Part shown: piece after piece, positions 59,821 to 63,228 of the stretch
Numbering within the stretch: position 1 is the stretch's first letter
Layout: each line of letters opens with the position of its first letter
Program-made: the position numbers and the translations under genes
DNA from: Clostridia bacterium
Lineage (GTDB): Bacteria; Bacillota; Clostridia; Oscillospirales; Acutalibacteraceae
Length of the DNA: 63,228 nucleotides
Assembly (NCBI GenBank): GCA_017465505.1
Contig: JAFTWB010000020.1
Span: 1-63,228, forward strand
Direction of reading: 5' to 3'
Notes under the pieces: generated by a model
The model's database searches: none
The model's input: only the letters and a program-made list of their open reading frames with translations
What the model was told of the DNA's origin: nothing

Positions 59821-60831
59821 TTATAATTTTGGGCTTGTGCAGGAATTTCTGATTTCTAAAGTGCATGGGAGTTTGATTCGTATAGCACATGGTACAGCTT
59901 TTGCTCCGTCGGTGATAAGAGTGTTGAGTATAGACACTCCGTAAAAGCCCATTGCATAGACGGGAGCACTCAAGGTGGTGAGAGGTGGATTGGTGTAACT
60001 TGCTATTTCGATATTATCAAAGCCTACTATTGAGATATCCTCGGGGATTTTATAGCCTTTATCCTGAAGTGCTCTCATTGCGCCGATAGCTATAGGATCA
60101 CTTGCAGCAAATATAGCCGTTGGTAGATCACCTTTTTCGATCATCTTATTCATAACCTTATAACCTGCAGAAATGTTAAATTCGCACATTCCTACATAAT
60201 TTTCATACTCTATGCCGTGGGTGTTGCAGAAATTCTTGAAAATATCAAAGCGTTCATCTCTCAAAGCAGAGTTATCCTGTGGTGTTTCTATTCCGCCTAA
60301 AAAGCCAATCTTTTTATGACCAAGGTTAAAAAGATATTCCATTCCACTTGTTACTGCTTGGTTAAAGTCAAGGGTTATTGATGTAATATCAGGGTCTTCC
60401 ACAGGCATATCAAGAAAAACAAGATTCAGTGTTAATTTTTTTAGCTCTGCAATTTCCTGTTTGCTGAATTTACCTATACATATTATACCGTCAACATCAT
60501 TAAGTGCGTCAAGATAATCAATGTCAGTTTTGAATTTTCGGATGATGTTGATTTTATTCTTTGCACAACAGTCTTCAATACCGTGTCGCATTAAAAGATA
60601 GTATTGGTCTTCCATCTCCTGAACCGAAGAAAACCATTGAAGTATTCCTATGGTACAGGTTGGAGAAGCCAATACTTTTCTTTTTTTAGTATAGCTTAAC
60701 TCCTGAGCGGCGTTGATTACTCTTTGTTTTGTTTCGGGAGAAGTGCTGAGCGTGGGGTCGTTGTTTAAAATTCTTGATACGGTTGCTACTGAAACATTAG
60801 CTTTTTTTGCAACATCACGGATAGTAGCCAT
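59821..60831 (-). CDS. LacI-family transcriptional regulator
   Basis: The 336-residue repressor has the LacI helix-turn-helix (TIRDVAKKANVSVATVSRIL) with hinge helix region and a periplasmic-binding-protein-like ligand domain (GFLGGIETPQDNSALRDER; AIFAASDPIAIGAMRALQDKGY; ISIVGFDNIEIASYTNPPLT). It faces a galactokinase gene, so galactose or a related sugar is the likely inducer; this resembles GalR. An operator overlaps its own -10 box, indicating autorepression. Confidence 0.93.
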   Translation of the reverse strand: MATIRDVAKKANVSVATVSRILNNDPTLSTSPETKQRVINAAQELSYTKKRKVLASPTCTIGILQWFSSVQEMEDQYYLLMRHGIEDCCAKNKINIIRKFKTDIDYLDALNDVDGIICIGKFSKQEIAELKKLTLNLVFLDMPVEDPDITSITLDFNQAVTSGMEYLFNLGHKKIGFLGGIETPQDNSALRDERFDIFKNFCNTHGIEYENYVGMCEFNISAGYKVMNKMIEKGDLPTAIFAASDPIAIGAMRALQDKGYKIPEDISIVGFDNIEIASYTNPPLTTLSAPVYAMGFYGVSILNTLITDGAKAVPCAIRIKLPCTLEIRNSCTSPKL

Positions 60832-60860
60832 AAAATCACCTTCCTTGTTTACTTAGATTA

Positions 60861-60876
60861 TAGTAAATGTTTACTA
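60861..60876 (-). promoter_or_regulatory. LacI-type operator over the regulator's own promoter
   Basis: TAGTAAATGTTTACTA is palindromic apart from its two central bases. Its left end overlaps the minus-strand -10 box TATAAT (60862-60857). Confidence 0.75.
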
Positions 60877-60956
60877 AAAAATCAAGAGGCAATTTAGTAA
60901 AATCACAGAAAAATCGTGTTTTTGCCCGAAATCCAATAAAATTTACTAAAAAGGGG

Positions 60957-61023
60957 TTGAAATTTTAGTAAACATAATTTATAATTTAGTTAACAAAGGT
61001 GGTAAACAAAGTAAATGTTTACC
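60957..61023 (+). promoter_or_regulatory. Promoter and operators of the galactokinase gene
   Basis: TTGAAA (60957-60962) and TATAAT (60980-60985) are 17 bp apart. TTTAGTAAA (60964-60972) within the spacer matches half of the operator, and a full operator core GTAAATGTTTAC lies at 61011-61022, downstream of the start point. The same core overlaps the lacI promoter. Confidence 0.72.
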
Positions 61024-61051
61024 AAACAAATTTAGTAAAGGGCGGGTAAAG

Positions 61052-61909
61052 ATGATAAATTCAGTTAAAGCAGTAGAGAATTTAAAGAAAGGAAAGTACG
61101 ACTCCTTACTTGAAGAAATCTACATCGACAGCAAGCAGATTGACTATCAGCGTGAAAGATACATCAAAGCTATTAAGGAATACGAAATTCTTTTCTGTCA
61201 GGATGAAATAAGTATTTTCAGTGCTCCCGGCAGAAGCGAGGTTTGCGGTAACCACACAGACCATCAGCACGGCAAGGTGCTTGCAACATCTGTTAACCTT
61301 GACATTATCGCAGTAACCGCCAGAAACAACAGCAATATAGTAAAGGTTGTGTCAAGCGGTTTTGATATGATAACCGTTGATATCAACGATTTGGATATCA
61401 GAGAAAACGAAGCAGGCAACACAGAGAGCCTGGTTCGAGGAGTACTTAAGGGACTTAAAGACAGAGGCTATAAGCTTGCCGGTTTCAACGCTTACACCAC
61501 AAGCGATGTGCTTGTGGGCTCAGGTCTTTCTTCATCGGCGGCGTTTGAAAATGTAATCGGTACAATAGTTTCCGGACTTTTCAATGATATGAAGATTGAC
61601 GCCATTACCATTGCTCAGATTTCTCAGTTTGCTGAGAATGTTTACTTTAAAAAGCCCTGCGGCCTTATGGACCAGATGGCTTGCTCAGTAGGCGGTATGA
61701 TAAACGTGGATTTCAAAAATCCCGAAAAGTCTATTGTTAACAAGATTGATGTTGACTTTGAAAAGTACAATTACAGCCTTTGCATAGTAGACACAAAAGG
61801 CTCTCTGCTTTCTCTTGGGAGAGGCTTATTACAATGCCTTTGCAGATTGAATATTGTATTTAAATGTGTTATAATATTGAAGAATTCATTTTGGGCGGTG
61901 AGAGCTTGA
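61052..61909 (+). pseudogene. galK: Galactokinase, 3'-truncated
   Basis: Residues 1 to about 251 match galactokinase (ATP + galactose to galactose 1-phosphate): SAPGRSEVCGNHTDHQHGK is the galactokinase signature, VLVGSGLSSSAAFE the GHMP ATP-binding motif and CGLMDQMACSVGG the third region. After CIVDTKGS (about 61803) the family sequence stops and 34 unrelated residues follow. A complete enzyme has roughly 390-430 residues, so the C-terminal third, including the GHMP C-terminal domain, is missing. A deletion joining galK to DNA upstream of the LysR gene is the simplest cause. The product is unlikely to be active. Confidence 0.88.
61870..61875 (+). promoter_or_regulatory. -10 box of the LysR-type gene
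   Basis: A perfect TATAAT lies about 35 bp before the TTG start, inside the out-of-family tail of the truncated galK frame. A -35 box is not clear (TTGTAT at 61854-61859 is only 10 bp away). Confidence 0.4.
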
Positions 61910-62826
61910 ATATTTTACATATGAAATATGCAGTAGAAGTGGCAAAGGCAGGTTCTCTTAGTAAAGCAAGCGAAGTTTTGCTTATAGCGGCACCTAATAT
62001 AAGCCGTTCTATAAAGGAGCTTGAGGCTGACCTTGGTATTTCAATCTTTGACAGAAGTGCAAAGGGAATGTGCCTTACTCCCGAAGGTGAAGAGTTTATC
62101 GGCTTTGCAAAAGGTATTCTGGGGCAGATTGAACAGGTAGAGAATATGTATAAGAACGGTTCGGCTAAAAAGCAGAAGTTTTCTATTTCTGTACCCAGAG
62201 CCTGCTATATATCCGAGGCGTTTGCGGAGTTTTCCAAGATCATTTCAAAAGAAGCCGCTGAGATTTTTTATAAAGAAACAAACTCTCAGCGTACAATACA
62301 TAATATTCTGGAACATGACTACAAGCTGGGTATCATTCGATATGCCGAAAACTACGACAGGTATTTTAAGTCTATGCTTGAGGATAAAGACCTTTGCTAT
62401 GAAATGATAACTGAGTTTACCTATACTCTTATTATGAGTGCGGAGTCCCCTCTGGCTAAAAAGGATGTAATTACTTTTGATGATTTAAAGGGGCTTATTG
62501 AGATAGCTCACGCTGACCCTTATGTTCCTTCTATGCCTCTTTCAAAAGTGGTGAAAGAGGAGCTACCCGACAATATTGACCGAAGAATATTCATTTTTGA
62601 GAGAGCAAGTCAGTTTGACCTTCTTTCCAAAAATCCTGAAACTTTTATGTGGGTATCTCCTGCACCTAAGATTTTGCTTGACCGATATAATCTGGTGCAG
62701 AAAAAATGTGTAGACAATAAGAAGGTCTACAAGGATGTTCTGATTTATAAAAACGGTTATAAGCTTTCAAAACTGGACAGACAGTTTATTACTGAGCTGT
62801 GCGATTCAAAACGAAAGTATCTTTAG
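61906..62826 (+). CDS. LysR-family transcriptional regulator
   Basis: The 306-residue protein has the LysR helix-turn-helix (YAVEVAKAGSLSKASEVLLI and AAPNISRSIKELEADLGISI) and a substrate-binding domain. The frame is open from 61864, but the family N-terminus (MNILHMKYAVEVA-like) begins at the TTG at 61906, which follows GGCGGTGAG, so a TTG start is likely. Its target is unknown; no divergent partner gene exists because the DNA upstream is the broken galK. The helix-turn-helix starts about 8 residues in. Confidence 0.87.
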   Translation: MNILHMKYAVEVAKAGSLSKASEVLLIAAPNISRSIKELEADLGISIFDRSAKGMCLTPEGEEFIGFAKGILGQIEQVENMYKNGSAKKQKFSISVPRACYISEAFAEFSKIISKEAAEIFYKETNSQRTIHNILEHDYKLGIIRYAENYDRYFKSMLEDKDLCYEMITEFTYTLIMSAESPLAKKDVITFDDLKGLIEIAHADPYVPSMPLSKVVKEELPDNIDRRIFIFERASQFDLLSKNPETFMWVSPAPKILLDRYNLVQKKCVDNKKVYKDVLIYKNGYKLSKLDRQFITELCDSKRKYL

Positions 62827-62965
62827 TTTAAAAACGCCCAATCTCTTAAAGTGCGTTGTTCTTATCGGAGAAAATAGAATTCTTTTAAATTCAGCTAAGA
62901 ACCAGCATCGCATTTGTAAGTACAAATGCACTTGGGCAGTAGCCCAAACCCATTAACAACAGAAA

Positions 62966-63006
62966 AGAGAAGATTCGTATCATAACGAGTCTTCTCTTTC
63001 TTTTTG
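62966..63006 (+). terminator. Intrinsic terminator after the LysR-type gene
   Basis: The stem AGAGAAGATTCGT / ACGAGTCTTCTCT has one mismatch and is followed by TTCTTTTTG. Two smaller perfect hairpins precede it (GCATTTGT/ACAAATGC at 62910-62929 and TTGGGC/GCCCAA at 62933-62948). No gene is visible from 62827 to the window end. Confidence 0.75.
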
Positions 63007-63013
63007 TCTGATA

Positions 63014-63228
63014 AGTGATATGCTGACTAAAGTCAGCGTGATATTTTCTTTTGAAAATTCCTCGCCTACAGCGAGATATTTCCAAAAGAAAGTGATATGA
63101 AACCTATCGGTTTCGTGATATTCTATTCGCCATAAACTGTCCGCAGGACAATATCACTATGCGTAGCATAATATCACTGCGAAGCAATATAACTCGCCGT
63201 CAGGCGAATAGAGTTGCGTGATACTCCG
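63014..63228. repeat. Short-palindrome array 5 (GTGATAT / ATATCAC spacers)
   Basis: Palindromes GCTGACTaaAGTCAGC, CTCGCctacAGCGAG, GAAACCtatcGGTTTC, TGTCCgcaGGACA, TATGCgtaGCATA, TGCgaaGCA and TCGCCgtcaGGCGA are separated by GTGATAT in the first half and ATATCAC in the second, so the spacer itself is inverted about the middle. The array continues past the window end. Confidence 0.85.

Overview
The window reads as chromosomal DNA from a gut or rumen Clostridia, most likely Oscillospiraceae and close to Ruminococcus. The support is clostridial gene families throughout, strong AGGAGG-type ribosome binding sites, occasional TTG/GTG starts, a dockerin-bearing secreted protein, a giant GLUG-repeat surface protein, a VTC/DUF4956/Cthe_2159 operon, and intergenic arrays of short palindromes. 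Species assignment is inference. No rRNA or tRNA gene was recognised.

Layout. 1-2.9 kb: a pseudouridine synthase and a membrane-anchored protein between inverted copies of a palindrome-array repeat. 2.9-10.6 kb: an orphan replisome-organizer-like domain, a P-type ATPase behind a yybP-ykoY (Mn2+) riboswitch, a transglutaminase lipoprotein, an orphan GHKL histidine kinase and a membrane protein. 10.7-14.2 kb: the rfbABDC operon for dTDP-L-rhamnose. 14.2-19.1 kb: lysC, hom and a class A penicillin-binding protein on the minus strand. 19.2-21.9 kb: small conserved genes and murF. 22-25.8 kb: a complete 2-aminoethylphosphonate pathway (transaminase, cytidylyltransferase-PEP mutase fusion, phosphonopyruvate decarboxylase). 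25.8-27.5 kb: a GH13 amylase-like enzyme with an odd C-terminal tail.

27.6-37.4 kb: an IS110-family element with a candidate bridge RNA sits just upstream of a 2620-residue secreted repeat protein, which is followed by a 45-residue peptide gene. 37.5-41.3 kb: a flavin oxidoreductase, a ferredoxin-reductase-like partner, a small membrane protein and a TetR-type regulator. 41.4-47.9 kb: an AT-rich polysaccharide island in which two genes carry single lesions (an internal TGA and a one-base frameshift). It is bordered by an IS200-type element and an IS3-type element (47.9-49.85 kb). A second peptide of the 45-residue family follows at 50.1 kb.

50.4-57.6 kb is the most interesting block. A two-component system precedes an operon of VTC-domain protein, DUF4956 membrane protein, Cthe_2159-type beta-helix lipoprotein and sugar-transfer-associated ATP-grasp. 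TTCAAT direct repeats spaced exactly 11 bp lie just upstream of the -10 boxes of both the regulator operon and the VTC operon. A related [GT]TCA[AT]T triplet lies at the same distance before a duplicated-domain secreted protein. This suggests a cell-envelope regulon of unknown function. 57.9-63.2 kb: cyclophilin, the dockerin protein, a LacI regulator facing a 3'-truncated galactokinase with shared operators, a LysR regulator and another palindrome array.
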